Below, piece by piece: positions 22,262 to 33,995 of a DNA stretch of 64,000 nucleotides. Position numbers and translations under genes: made by a program. This DNA is from Heterohyrax brucei (Eukaryota > Chordata > Mammalia > Hyracoidea > Procaviidae): positions 47,154,851-47,218,850 of the forward strand of contig CM053162.1 in the NCBI GenBank assembly GCA_028571685.1, read 5' to 3'. The notes under the pieces were generated by a model that had not been told where the DNA came from, made no database searches, and saw nothing but the letters and a program-made list of their open reading frames with translations. Numbering within the stretch: the stretch's first letter is position 1; every line of letters begins with the position of its first letter.

Positions 22262-23758
22262 TTTTTTTTTATCATTATGTTTTATTTATTTATTTTTATT
22301 ATGACTGAGTGAAAATGTACATTCCCATATAAATTTACATGTCCACCTATATGCAGCTTCCACTGCTCTCCCTGCCCGGTGACAGGACGCTATTCCTCTC
22401 TGCTCCATACATGTCTCATCCTCCCAGCAGTCTCCTTTCCCCTCCTCTCCACTCACTCCCCTTACTCCAGCCAGAGGTCAGCAGGATGATATCCTGTAGA
22501 TGCATAAAACCATAAAGTGCACCCAATATATGGTTGCTCTGTATCCCAAAGTCCAATCCATTCCTGTCTGAAGAGTGGACCTTCATTACGATTTATGGGC
22601 AAGGGTAGCATCAGGGCCAGGGGCCATGCTCCCAGGGGAACCCTGAAGCTGCTGGAGCGTCAATTGCGGTCTTTCAGTGGAGATCTCAGGGTGCACTCCT
22701 TTTTATTTTTATGTTGTCAGTGAGACTCAACTTAGTGAGCTCCATCGCGGCTATCACTGGTGGTGGCCAGGCGCCATCCGGTTCTTCCGGTCCCAAGTCT
22801 ATGTAGGCACCCATTCATGTGGGTCTATCTTCTGGGTTGTCTCTACCCCATGTCATTCTGGTCCTCGGTGATCATTCATTCCTGCTGAGTTGGGACCATT
22901 TGCTGTGCAGCTTGGCAGCTTCTAAGACCCCAGACACCACTCACTGATGTGGGGTGCAGAGAGCCCTCTCAGCAAAATGCTAGTTGTGCCAATTGGCTTT
23001 GATTTCACCTAAGAGCATGGTCCCCTGCCCCCGGCCCCAGCTACTCTGTCCTTGCAATATTGGGTTAAGGTGGAAAGAGTATTCAAGTTATGTTGAAGTC
23101 CACTTAATATTGTTCTTATTTCTAATGTGTGCTATCACCAATTTCACCCAACCAAATTTCTACCAACTATCTAGTCTAAACCCTGCCCTGATCGCCCTCC
23201 CTTTCTCCCCTCTGCAGGGGAGTCTTTTCTTCTATACATAAGTCTGTTTTTGAGATCTTATCATAGGAGTCTCATACAATTTTTGTCCTTTTGTCACTGA
23301 CTACTTTCACTCAACATAATGTCTTCCAGTTGAAACCAGGTTATGAGATGTTTCCTGGAATCATCATGATTCTTTAACATTGCATAGTGCTCCATTGAAT
23401 ATATATACCATAGTTTACCTATCCATTCCTCTGTTGTTGGGCATCTGGGTTGGTTCCTTCTTTTTGCTATTGTGGACCGTGCTGCAATAAACATTCTTGT
23501 ACATGTGTCCGTTGGTGTGAATGGCCTTGATTCTGTAGAATATATTCCAAGTGGTGGAATTACTGGGTCAAATGATATATCCATATCCATTGTTTTAAGG
23601 AAGTGCCAGATTGCTTTCCAAAGAGGCTGGACTGTTTTGCAACCCCACCAACAGTGTAGGAGAGTTCCACTTTCTCCACAGCCTCTCCAGCATTTGTTGT
23701 TTTGTGTTTTTTGGGTTATGGCCAACCTTGTTGGTGGAAACTTTCTTTAACTTCATTT
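22262..23758 (-). mobile_element. Lineage L1 3' end, antisense, 5'-truncated
   Basis: A poly(T) at 22261-22270 marks the 3' end. The specific 3' UTR (CACTCAGTCATAATAA on the minus strand, then GCTCCATACATG, CCAGAGGTCAGCAGG) is shared with 34.4, 42.7 and 58.7 kb. The C-terminus of ORF2 is readable on the minus strand at 23294-23725 (ending IWHFLKTMDMDISFDPVIPPLGIY, then the RCPTTEEWIGKLWYI segment). Truncated well within ORF2; inactive. Confidence 0.9.
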
Positions 23759-24250
23759 TTTAATTCTTCTGTTGGAATTTTTTTTTTTTTTTAATTTCTT
23801 CTGTCTACCACTCTTGACCGTTCAGACTGAAGACAAAATAGAAGATCCCGGGTAGAATGGGGGACAGCTGCAAAACAAACTAAAAAAGGCCAGTAGTAGG
23901 TTTTACTAGACTGATAAAGCCTTGAGGAACCTCCAGCCCTACAGCCCTAAGGTCAACTTTGTACTTTACACAGGAGCCATTTCGGGCTGCTGCTTTCCAA
24001 ACAAATAATAGAATGGCTTGTAAAATAAACAGTGTCAACCATGAGTGATATGCCCCTTAAATTATCAACTGTCAACTACAGTCATACCACACCATCAACT
24101 GTAAAGATGAGAAAACAACCAGGTAAAGGGAAACTAGACCAATGGAAACAGGCAAACAGGATGGAAATAATGAGAATGCTGACACACTGTGAAAACTGTA
24201 AGTAGTGTTATAGCATAACTTGTATAGAATAACTTGCAAACTTTCACCTA
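23759..24250. other. Unassigned segment between two like-oriented L1 ends
   Basis: About 490 bp with no family recognised. A T run at 23779-23792 opens it. The text (CCTCCAGCCCTACAGCCCTAAGG, ACACCATCAACTGTAAAGATGAG) looks like decayed transcript or older repeat sequence. Confidence 0.3.
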
Positions 24251-24251
24251 A

Positions 24252-25875
24252 AGCACAGTCTTTTTTTTATCGTAATGAAGTTACAGTATAAAACCCAAAT
24301 CAATTTTGCATGCCTGCCTATCAGCAGCTCCATCTCCTCTCCTCACCCAGTGACAGCATATTCCTCCTTTTCACTCTATATTTCTAGTATCCTCTTAAAG
24401 AGCACCTGTCCCCATCTCTCCACACTCTTCTCTCTTATCTAGAAAGAAACCAATAGGACAGCCTCCTGCAAATGTATAGAACCATGAAGTACACACACCA
24501 TATGGTCACACGGTGTCCCTGAGTCCAGTCCATTCTTGTCTGAAGAGTAGACCTCAGCACTGGTTTCCAGTCAGGCCCAGCAGCAGGTCTATGGGCCATG
24601 TTCCCAGGAGACCCTCCAGGCTGTCAGACCATCAGTTCTGGTCTTTTAGTAGAGTTATTGAGCTGCACACCTCTTTTTCTTGTGTTACCTCAGGGACTCT
24701 ACATTGTGTCCTCCATCATGGCTGCCTTTGGTGGTGGCTGGGCACCATCTGGTTCTTCCGGTCTCATGCTGACACAGTCTCCCGCTCAGATAGGTCCTTC
24801 TGTCTCCTGGGCTCTTTCTGCCTCCTGTCTTTGTTGTTTTCAATCATCATCTGTTCAAGATGAGTTGGGACCATTTGGTGTACATCAGATGGCAGCTTGC
24901 TAACTTTTAAGACCCCAGATGCCACTCACCAATATGGGGTGCAGAAGATTCTCTTTGCAAAAGACTAGTTATGCCAGTTGTGCTTGATGTCCCCTGAAAA
25001 TATGGCCCCCAGACCCCAATCCCTGATAGTCTATCCTTTGAAATACTGGGTTGAGTTTAGAAAACCTTTCAGTTTATGGTGTAGTCCAGTTATGCTGATC
25101 TGTTCTCTAGTGTGTACTGTCACTGCTCTCACCTAACCAAAGTTTTATCTACTATCTAATCTCTGATCAGCCCTCTCCCTCACCCCCACCCTTGTAGCCA
25201 TCAGAGTCTTGTCTTCTGTACATAGGTCTATTTTTAAGTCCTTATAGTAGGGGTCTCATACGATACTTGTCCTTTTGCTGCTGACTGATTTCACTCAGCA
25301 TAATGTCTTCTAGTTGAGACCAGGTTATGAGATGTTTCCTAAAATCGTCATTGTTCTTTATCATTGTATAGTGTTCCATTGAGTATATGTACCGTACTTT
25401 ATCTGTTCATCTGTTGATGGGCACCTAGGTTGATTCCATCTTTTTGCTATTGTGGACAGTGCTGCAATAAACATTCCTGTGCATGTATCTATTTGTGTGA
25501 GTGCCTTTATTTCTGTAGGCTATATTCTGAGCAGTGGGATTGCTGGATCATATGGTACATCTATTTCTAGCTTTTTAAGGAAGTGCCAAGTTGCTTTCCC
25601 AAGAGATTGTACCATCTTGTATTCCGACCAGCAGTGCAGAAGAGTTCCAATCTCTCTGCAGCCTCTCCAGCATTTGTTTTGTGTTTTTTTCATTACTGCC
25701 AACCTTTTGGGGATGAGATGGTATTTCACTGTAGTTTTGATTTGGATTTCTCTAGTAGCTGGTGATTGTGAGCATTTCCTCATGTGTCTTTTGGCTACCT
25801 GGATGTCTTCTTTGGTGAACTGTGCCATTGCTTGCTTAGGTTATTTACTTTTTTCTTGTAAAACATAGCATTTTT
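24252..25875 (-). mobile_element. Lineage L1 3' end, antisense, 5'-truncated
   Basis: Poly(T)-like start, then a 3' UTR related to 30.0 and 38.3 kb (TAGAAAGAAACCAATAGGACAGC). ORF2 C-terminus is on the minus strand at 25520-25828. Ends near 25875 where an RTE piece begins. Confidence 0.9.
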
Positions 25876-25889
25876 TTTTAAGTCAGATT

Positions 25890-26335
25890 CACTTTATGTG
25901 AATGTTGTTATTAGCTTCCATTGAGTTGTGACTCATAGTGACCTTATGGACAACAGAGAGAAATACTGCCTGGTCCTATGCCATGCCCACAATTGTTTTT
26001 ATGCTTAAATACATCGTTGCAGCCACTGTGTTCATCCATCTCACTTAAGGTTTTCCCCTTTTCTTTGACTCTCTATTTTACCAAGCATGATGTCCTTCTT
26101 CAGGGACTGATCCCTCCTGGCAACATGTCCAAAGTATGTAAGATGCAGTCTCACCATCTCTGCTTCCAAGGGGCATTCTGGCTGTACTTCCTCCAGAACA
26201 GATCTGTTTTTTCTTTTGGCAGTCCATGAGACACTCAATATTCTTCTCCCAACACCACAATTCAAAGACATCAGTTCTTCTGTCTTCCTGATTCATTGTC
26301 TAGCTTTCACATGTATATGATGCAATTGAAAATAC
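25890..26335 (-). repeat. RTE 3' end, antisense
   Basis: TTGAGTTGTGACTCATAGTG, TTTACCAAGCATGATGTCC, GGCAACATGTCCAAAGTATG and TCACATGTATATGATGCAATTG match the reverse complement of the RTE 3' part at 4.98-5.25 kb and 19.9-20.3 kb. Confidence 0.85.
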
Positions 26336-26636
26336 CATGGCCATGAATAGCTTTACAAAATCCCTTATACCATATATTTAAAATCTAAAAAAAAAAAGTT
26401 ATATTTAAAATTTTCATGCCCATCAAATGATATGAGGACATTAATTATAGTGACAAATTTATTTCTTCTTCTGCTCCTCTTACCCTCACTGTTTCGGTAT
26501 TTGTCCTACATTTTGAGATTTTCCACAAATGTCTGAGAATCGCAGGCTATCTATGATATTTAAGACTACAACAGTACGAAAACAGACAGGAAGCTATGAG
26601 TTGAATGTTGATTTTTGTTTGCTGGTGAGTTTCAGT
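26336..26636. other. Unassigned intergenic sequence
   Basis: AT-rich with an A run at about 26386-26396. No recognised feature. Confidence 0.35.
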
Positions 26637-26720
26637 GTAGTTGGTCTATCAGGGGCTCAGCTCTTAAGGGCTCCCCAGCTGTCAGTGTCTGTAGGCCTTA
26701 TCTCTGGAGAGTTCCCTTGC
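26637..26720 (+). repeat. Unassigned repeat, copy 2
   Basis: Same block as 22159-22247: TAGTTGGTCTATCAGGGGCT, then CCCCAGCTGTCAGTGTCTG and GGAGAGTTCCCTT. Flanks differ between the two copies. Confidence 0.65.
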
Positions 26721-27315
26721 CCCTGCTAAGAGAGGAAGCTAAGTGTAATGGAGCATGGAGTGGGGTAGAGGTAGATAACTAGTTACAAGTTTACTGGCAA
26801 CTAGTAGGAAGGAGGCTGGCTCTCACCTTATTTTCACTAAGACGCTCTGTTTTCATCTGCGCCTATTCCTAAGAGCAGAGCCTCTTTGGCATCCCCTTAC
26901 CGGGGAGTAAAACCACTGTATCCCATTACAGAGGAGCAGCAGGGAGCAAAGGGTATCATCTGGAGGATATAACTCAATTTTAACATTGTTCTCAATTGAT
27001 TGCTTTTCGAGATTCTGCCTCATCAACAAGCTTACTTCCCCTACCCTATCCATCCCTCAATCCAGGCATTTAGTTTTCAGCATTCTAAGATGTGCTTAAC
27101 CATCATTCTTCTATTTGTGTTTTTCAGCTTTTAAACATTTATTAAATATCCTCTGCTATCACTTTTCTATATCTTTTTGTATTCTTGTGGATTTCATGCT
27201 TTTTTAAAAAAAAGGAAAACCAGACTCTGCTGCTGTTTTAGTGAAATTAGGGAGCAGGAAAAAAATGTGTCATGCTTAACCAGATGTCCTTACCTTCATC
27301 CAAGTCCAGTTTTAG
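26721..27315. other. Unassigned intergenic sequence
   Basis: No exon or repeat recognised. Confidence 0.35.
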
Positions 27316-27319
27316 AACA

Positions 27320-27560
27320 TGAGTCAGATTCTATCATTCCCCCACTTCAAACCTTCCAAAGGTGTGCTGTGCTATCAGAATAAAATCTACCCTCCTGACT
27401 GCATCTGCACCTACCACCTTTTGCCTTCTTTGCTATGCTCCAGCCACAGTAGCCGTTTCTATTCCCTGAATAAACAGCCAACCTCTTCCCACATGCCTTA
27501 GTGGCTTTGTCCTTAACATCATCTTTGCTTCCCCCATCCTCCCCCCACCTCTACCAGATA
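27320..27560 (+). repeat. L2 fragment, sense
   Basis: Order matches L2: CACTTCAAACCTTCC, CAGAATAAAATCTACCCTCC, CTATGCTCCAGCCACAG, CAGCCAACCTCTTCCCACATGCC. Confidence 0.65.
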
Positions 27561-27579
27561 CTAATGTAACCGGGTTCTT

Positions 27580-28150
27580 CTCATCTTTTTTTTTAAATTG
27601 TGCTTTAGGTAAAAATGTGCGGATTAGTTTCTCATTACAAAAATTTATACACAGATTGTTTTCTGACATGGGGTGGATTCCCTGCAATATGTTAGCACTG
27701 TCCCCCTTTCCACGGTGGGTCCAGTTTTCCTGTCTCTTCTTGCCTTCTCGTCTTTGCTTTTGCAGAGGTACTGCCCATTTGGTCCCATACTGGGCTGAAC
27801 TAACAAGCATGTTCCTCATGTGTGTTACTGTTTCTTTTCTAGGCCACTCTAATGTTTGGCTGAAAGGTGGACTTCGGGAGTGGCTTCAGTTCTGAGGAAG
27901 CAACGTATCCAGGGGCCAGAGTCTCAAGAGTTCTTCCAGTCGCTGTGAAACCAGTAAGTCTATTTGTCTTCTGTTTTTGTTAATCTAAATTTTGTTGTAC
28001 ATTTTTCTCCTGCTCTGTCTGGTGCTGTCTGTTGTGATCCCTATCAGAGTGGTCAGTGATGGTAGCCAGGTACCCTCTAACTCTTCTGGGCTCAGGCTGG
28101 TGAAGGGTATGGCGCATGTGGTCCCCTTGTCATTATTTTAGGCAAAGATC
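27580..28150 (-). repeat. Lineage L1 3' UTR (second subtype), antisense
   Basis: T-rich start, then TAGTTTCTCATTAC, TCCAGTTTTCCTGTC, AATGTTTGGCTGAAAGGTGGAC, CTGTGAAACCAGTAAGTC, CATTTTTCTCCTGCTCTGTC. The same order occurs at 32.26-32.84 kb. Confidence 0.8.
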
Positions 28151-28785
28151 TAGTTATTCTTCAATATTCTTTCTCTCCTTCTTTCTTGGAAATAGAATGC
28201 CCAATTTTTAGCTCAGCACATGGCCACTCAGAACAAAGACTATAATTTCCAACCTTTCTTATAGCTATGTATGGCCAGCCAAATTGTACCCAGTGGGACG
28301 GAATTCAAAATTGTAAAGTTAACTTACAGGAAAGGTCCTTAAATGGAAGAAGCTTGTTCCTTTTACCATCTCCATACCTCCCATACCTCCCATTCCTCCC
28401 TTCCCTCCTGGCTGGGATGTGGCAATGATGTCTGGAGAGCAAAGGACCATCACAGGCCGGAAGTGGAGGATGTGTAATAAGGATGGCAGAGAAACAAGAC
28501 AGAGGACAACAGATCTTCGTTATTGCGGAATGCCATTCGGCCCTAGAATGCTTGCCTACAGACTTCATTTTACATGGCAAAGAAAGAAACAACATTTTTT
28601 AAGCCACTTCCTTATTCTGGGTTTTCTATTACTAACAGTTGAATCTAATCCTCATGGACACAGGGCTCAGGTTATATGCTATATCCTGAGTGATGTCCCT
28701 CATCCCAAGTCACTTTCTATCACAGTGCTCTGAGTTATTTTCCTTATAACATTTCTTATTAATTAGGTTGTCTTTTTATTCCCGA
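28151..28785. repeat. Decayed interspersed repeat, family not assigned
   Basis: The phrases GCTGGGATGTGGCAATGATG, TTTTAAGCCACTTCC and GTTGAATCTAATCCTCATGG resemble a common old mammalian element, but I cannot name it with confidence. An imperfect CATACCTCC repeat lies at 28373-28400. Confidence 0.35.
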
Positions 28786-28789
28786 GTTG

Positions 28790-29120
28790 TCAGGGTTCTT
28801 ATTACATTCCAGATGCAAGCCCCCTATCGGACAGTTGACTTACAGATATTCTCTCCCATTCTGTAGACTAACTTTTTACACTCTTGGTGGTGCTTTTTGG
28901 TAGCTAAAATGTTTTCAGTTTTGATGAAATTCAATTTATCTGTTTTTCCTTTTGTTGCCTATGCTTTTGGTGTCATATCTGAGGAACCATTGCTTAATCT
29001 AGGTCCCCAAGATTTATGTCTATGTTTGCTTCTAAGACTTTTACAGTTTTGGCTCTTACATTTAGGTCTTTAATCTATTTTGAGTTAATTTTGTACATGG
29101 TAGGAAGTGGGGAGGGAAGA
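28790..29120 (-). repeat. L1 ORF2 end, antisense
   Basis: GATATTCTCTCCCATTCTG, TTTTGTTGCCTATGCTTTTGG, TTTAATCTATTTTGAGTTAATTTTG, a standard antisense L1 pattern. Confidence 0.8.
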
Positions 29121-29745
29121 CTAACCTTTTGAATAACAAGTATTATAGCTAAAACTATAAACTATACCACCAAGTATCTACATGATTTGCTTTTAAAAAA
29201 TCATTTAACGTAGTTTCAAAACTCTAATTATATTTGAAAGCAACAGCAACAAAAAATTAAACCCATTACCATGAAGTTGATTCCAACTCATAGTGACCCA
29301 ATAAGGCAGAGTAGAACAACCCTGTAGAGTGGGATTTGAACTGCTGACCTTTTGGCTAGCATCCATAGTTCTTAACCACTATGACACCAGGGTTTCCTTT
29401 TTCTTTTTTTTTGAGACAATTAAGGAGAATTGAGCATGGCTCTAGCATAAGATACTGAGTTAATTTTGTTAGCTATATTAATGGTACCCTGACTATATTT
29501 TTAAAAAGTCGTTATCTGTTAGAACATATACCAAAGCATTTAAAGAAGAAAAATGGTGATGCTTGGTATCTGCTTTAAAATGTTCTAGCAAACAATAACA
29601 ACAAAAACTGTGTGTAGAGAAATACATGCAATAAGAACAGCAGAAAGCTGATGGCTGCTGAAGTCAGGTCATGGTTTCACCAAAATTCATTGTACTCCTT
29701 ACTTTTATGCGTGTGTGAAAATTTCTTCAATAAAAGGCTACGAAA
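29121..29745 (+). repeat. L1M 3' end, sense, with an antisense AfroSINE at 29255-29396
   Basis: After the SINE (AAACCCATTACCATGAAGTTG to CACCAGGGTTTCC, antisense) come L1M 3' UTR phrases AAAAAGTCGTTATCTGTTAG, GTATCTGCTTTAAAATG and TTTCTTCAATAAAAGG. Sequence at 29121-29254 is probably the same L1 but weakly recognised. Confidence 0.6.
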
Positions 29746-29954
29746 CAGCAATCAAATTGATTATCACATTAACAATAAATTATAAATTATAAAACATTCA
29801 CGCAATAACTCTTTGGAATTAGTCTTCTCAAATCCCGAGACATACCTATATATACAGAGAACATAAACGAGGTAAGAAGTCAGGAAATTCATTTATTTAC
29901 TTTAATAATATTTATTAACTTTCCCAAGTATATATCCACAATTACAGATGCCCC
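29746..29954. other. Unassigned AT-rich spacer
   Basis: No recognised feature. Confidence 0.35.
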
Positions 29955-30375
29955 TTCTTTTTTTATTGTGATTAAATGAAAGTATACAATCCAAATTAAT
30001 TTTGCATACCTGTCTACCTGTACCTCCTGCTCTCCTTGCCCAGTGACAGCACACTCTTTGTTTTAATTCTGTACTTGTTGCATCCTCTTAATGATCTCTT
30101 GTCCCTCTTCTCCATGCTCTTCTCTCCTACCTAGAAAGAGACCAATAGGACAGCATCCTATAAATGCACAGAACCATAAAGTACACCCACCATGTGCTCA
30201 TACTGTGTTCCCAAGTCCAGTCCATTCTTGTCTGAAGAGTTGACCTCAGTAGTGCTTTCTGGACAGGGGCAGCAACAGGTCTAGTAGCTACGCTTCCAGG
30301 GGATCCCCCAGGCTGTCAGACTATCAGCTCTGGTCTTTTAGTAGAGTTCTTGAGTTGCACCCCTCTTTTTCTCAT
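29955..30375 (-). repeat. Lineage L1 3' UTR, antisense
   Basis: Starts CTTTTTTTATTGTGATTAAATG and continues with TAGAAAGAGACCAATAGGACAGC and CTTTTAGTAGAGTTCTTGAG. Same family as 24.25 and 38.3 kb. Confidence 0.88.
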
Positions 30376-31003
30376 GTTAATACCTCCTTTTTTTAATTAC
30401 TCTTCGCTTGGTCCTGATATCAACACAATATTAACTTCATATCATCAAAAGCAAGGAACATCCATATCAAACAGGCAGACTGTCTATAGTGCTATCAAAT
30501 ATTGTAACAACATTATTTATAAATGTCATTTTTAAAATGTAATTCACCATGAGGAAACATTCAGCCAAACACAAAACATGATCATTTCTACAAGGCAAAA
30601 AGGCTGAACTCTTAAAAATGTCAGTGTCATGCCAAAAAAAGAAAAAGTGAGAGGGCTGTTTTAGAGCAAGAGACTACAGAGACAGACCAACAAAGGCAAC
30701 ATATGAACCTAGATTGGATCTCAGCTCAGGGGAGGTTATAAACAGTTGTAAAGTTATAAACAGTTATAAGCATTTTGGGGACAAGTAGAAAACTGTGCAC
30801 ATGGACTGGGTATTAGATGATATGGAATCATTGCTAATTTTATAGATGTCATAATAAAATTCTTGTTTTCTAGAAAAATGTACTTATCCTTAAAAGGCAT
30901 CCACTGAAAATTTGAGGTGTGAAATACCATGATATCTGAAATTCACTTTCAAATCAATTAGCTTGTGTGACAATGTAACTGTTAATTGTCAATTGCAAAG
31001 TTA
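30376..31003. other. Unassigned intergenic sequence
   Basis: AT-rich; no exon or repeat recognised. Confidence 0.35.
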
Positions 31004-31490
31004 GGGAATGGTCCACAGGATCTCTCTCCCTTCTGACACCAGCTGCAGAGTTCAGAGGTTCTCCAAACCACCCTGGGGTTCTGTAATTCATTAGGAAGAC
31101 TCACAGAACTCAGTGAAAGCTGCCATACTCACAGCTGTGGTTTGTTACAGCTCCAGGATAGAGACTAAAATCAGCCAAAGGGAGACCTGCACAGACGAGA
31201 GTCCAGAAGGGTTCCAAACACTGGTTCCAGCTGTCCTCTTCCCCACAGAGTTGTGGGCAGTATTCACTCCTCCTGGTAACAATGTGCCAATACACACAGA
31301 GTATTCAAACCAGGGAAGCTCATCTGAGGCTTCGTGCCCCGAGTTTTTGCTTGTGCTCCACCCGACTCGACAGCACTTGGCTTGGCTGGCTCCATACATA
31401 AACAGGAATGACTACCTATATTGATGACCTCAGGCCTCAGTCCCTCAGGAGGCTGAGCTGGGTCAAAGCCCCCATCCTAGATCGCTTTGC
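31004..31490 (-). repeat. ERVL (MLT2-type) LTR, antisense
   Basis: Order TTCTGACACCAGCTGCAGAG, GGGGTTCTGTAATTC, GACTCACAGAACTCAGTGAAAGC, GTTTGTTACAGCTCC, AACCAGGGAAGCTCATCTGAGGC is that of an antisense ERVL-type LTR recalled from other mammals. Confidence 0.65.
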
Positions 31491-31529
31491 TGCTATCTAG
31501 CAGGTCCGTGGCCCCAAGGTATACAAAGC

Positions 31530-32160
31530 CACTCCATCACTTTGAAATGTTATAAGTAGTATGAGGCCATACTGGAGGAGGGTGGGTCCTAATCCAAGCT
31601 GCATTTCCTCATATAAAAGAAGAGAGATACAGAGATGAGGAAAGATGGCCACATGATGAGAGAGACCAGCATTACACTGCGGCTGCAAGCCAATAAAATC
31701 TGGGGACACCAGAAGTCAGGAGAGATCAGGAGGTATCTTCACCTAAAGGTCTGGAGAGAGCATAGCCCCACCAATATGGTGGTTTGGATGGACTTGTAGG
31801 CTTAGAGTTGCGAGACAATAAATTTCTCTTCTTAAAAGTCACCCAATTTGTGCTATTTTGTTACTGCAGGCCCAGGAGACAAATACAGATTCTGGTGCTA
31901 GGAACTGGGGTACTGCTGTAACAAGTACCAAAAAGGTAGAAGTGGCATTGGAATTAGGTAATGGGTAAAGGCTGGAAGGGTTTTGAGGTGCTTGCTAGTC
32001 AAGGTCTAGGCTGCCTTGATGAGACTATTGGTACTGGATGGGCATTAAAGGTCATTCTGGTGAGGGCTCAGAAAGACATGAGAATTGCAGAGAAAGCATC
32101 TGCTGTCATGAACAGAATGTGCTAGAAATGTAGACATTAAGCATGCTCCTGGTGAGACCT
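31530..32160 (+). repeat. MaLR (MLT1-type) LTR and start of internal region, sense
   Basis: LTR end GTTGCGAGACAATAAATTTCTC with AATAAA near 31820, TTTGTTACTGCAGGCCCAGG, then CTGGTGCTAGGAACTGGGG as the primer-binding region, followed by internal sequence. The 5' part of the LTR is decayed. Confidence 0.7.
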
Positions 32161-32169
32161 TAAAAGGCA

Positions 32170-32250
32170 TAATGAACATTACTAGACCTCACTAGCCTTT
32201 CTTCTTAAAGGCTTCAATTCTCTTATCTGTATAATGGGGATATCTACCTG
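32170..32250 (+). repeat. MIR 3' fragment
   Basis: TTCAATTCTCTTATCTGTATAATGGGGATATCTACC is a MIR-type core. Confidence 0.6.
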
Positions 32251-32254
32251 CAAA

Positions 32255-32840
32255 AAAAATTTTTTTTTATTGTACTTTAGATGGTTTATAGAGCAAAGCA
32301 GCTTCTCATTAAACAGTTAGTACATACATGGTTCATGACATTGGTTAACAAGGCCATGACATGTCAACACTCTCCCTTCTTGACCCTGGGTACCCTATTA
32401 CCAGTTTTCCTGTCCCCCCTTACCTTCTAATCCTTTTACCTGAGTTGATGTACCCCATTAATCTGAGTTTTGTTCTATGGGTCTGTCTCCAAAACATGGG
32501 CAGTTCAGATCTACCAGATGCTCCTTGGAAACTCTACGAAGCAGTTCTACAGTGGCCTATATGGTCACTACGAGCTGGTATCAGCTTGATGGCAGTGAGT
32601 TTAATCTTTGGCTAAAAGGCTGAAACTCTGGAGTGACTTCATCATTAGAGCTACAAAAGTGTTCACAGGTCATACTCTTAGAGTTTCTCCAGTCTCTGTT
32701 GAGCCAGTAAATCTGGTCTTTTTTTTTTTTCTTTTTTTTTCAGTTAGAATTTTTTCTGCATTTTTCTCCAGTCCTGTCCAGGACTCTCTACTGTGATCCT
32801 TGTCATAGTCAGTGGTGGCAGCTGGGCATCATCTAATTAT
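32255..32840 (-). repeat. Lineage L1 3' UTR (second subtype), antisense, with an AfroSINE
   Basis: AATTTTTTTTTATTGTACTTTAG, GCAGCTTCTCATTAAACAG, CCCTATTACCAGTTTTCCTG, then the SINE at 32512-32605 (AGATGCTCCTTGGAAACTC...GATGGCAGTGAGTTT), then TTTGGCTAAAAGGCTG and CTCCAGTCTCTGTTGAGCCAG. Confidence 0.85.
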
Positions 32841-33459
32841 AACTTAGTAAGGTTTTTAAGTGGAATAAACAGAAGGCAATGAGCCTCCCAAAATTCAGTA
32901 CACTAAAAGTAGTAAGAAGTAAATGAAATGACAAGGATATGCATGGTCTACTGGGCAGGAGCCAGTCACCAATAGTGTTGTATAGGGACCTGCATGGTCA
33001 AGGGGTTTTGCTGCCTTTTCAGTAGGATACTCAACAGATATTTGTTGACATTTCTACATTTTCCATGAACTGTTTTTATAATCAGAAGAAAATAACAAAT
33101 GTTATTTCTTAAGGAGTAAAAATTAGTCATCTATTTCATTCCCAAAGAAAGAAAAGATCACAGAAATGCTTCAACTTGCTGACACCCAGAGAAATTCTAC
33201 CGGCTAGATAGTGAGGTCGTAGCAGTAAGATAAGGATTTTACTAAGGAAATTTATGAACTAGTGCAGGGTTTTCCAAACTGTTCAGCAGGCTGGAGAATG
33301 TCAAGACCAATTGAAGTTGGTGACTGGAAAGTATATTCCCAAGGCTTCCCACTCTATCCTGCTTTTCAAACTTCCAACTACAATAGCTTTGCTTTTACCT
33401 ATTTGTCACATGGGGGTTCTGTAAGACAAATCTGAACAAAGGATTCTGTACTTCTAAAA
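32841..33459. other. Unassigned intergenic sequence
   Basis: No exon or repeat recognised. Confidence 0.35.
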
Positions 33460-33622
33460 GGAAACCTTGGTGGCACAGTGGTAAAATGCTATGGCTACTA
33501 ACCAGAAGGTCAGCAGTTCAAATCTACCAGGCATTCCTTGGAAACTCTATGGGGTGGTTCTACTTGTCCATAGGGTTGCTATGAGTTGGAATCAACTTAA
33601 TGGCAGTGGGTTTGGGGTTATG
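33460..33622 (+). repeat. AfroSINE
   Basis: Complete copy: GGAAACCTTGGTGGCACAGTGG to GATGGCAGTGGGTTTGGGG-like tail. Confidence 0.92.
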
Positions 33623-33662
33623 CCTTTAAAAGGTTTGAAAATCATTGGTCTAATAAAAGAAA

Positions 33663-33995
33663 AAGGTGCTCTGCTGGCACAACGGTCATACGCTTGGTGG
33701 CTAAAAAAGGTTGGTGGTTGGAACCTACCCAAGTGCCTCTGTGGAAGAAAGAGCTGGCAATCTGCTCCTGTAACAATTGTTGTTATGTGTCAGCCGGTTG
33801 GTTCTGACCCATAATGACCCTCTAGGACAGAGCAGAGCTGCCCCACTGGCTTCCAAGGAGGGGCTGGTGGATTTGAACTGTCAACTTTTTGGTTAGCAGT
33901 GAAGCTCTTGATTACTATGTCACAGGGCTCCAAGCCTCGGAAACCATGTGGAACTGTTCTGTTCTGTCACAGAATGTTGTGATGACAGCACTCAA
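33663..33995 (+). repeat. Longer AfroSINE variant interrupted by an antisense AfroSINE
   Basis: The plus-strand head GGTGCTCTGCTGGCACAACGG...AGCTGGCAATCTGCTCCTGTAAC stops at about 33774. An antisense copy follows (GTTGTTATGTGTCAGCCGG...GTCACAGGGCTCC, to about 33931). The plus-strand body then resumes at CCTCGGAAACCATGTGG. Confidence 0.75.

Noticed and set aside
22517-24903. Several plus-strand open frames of 60-116 codons between 22.5 and 24.9 kb
   Set aside because: They are the opposite strand of L1 3' UTRs and ORF2 ends. The same frames recur in the copies at 34.6, 38.5 and 59.1 kb.
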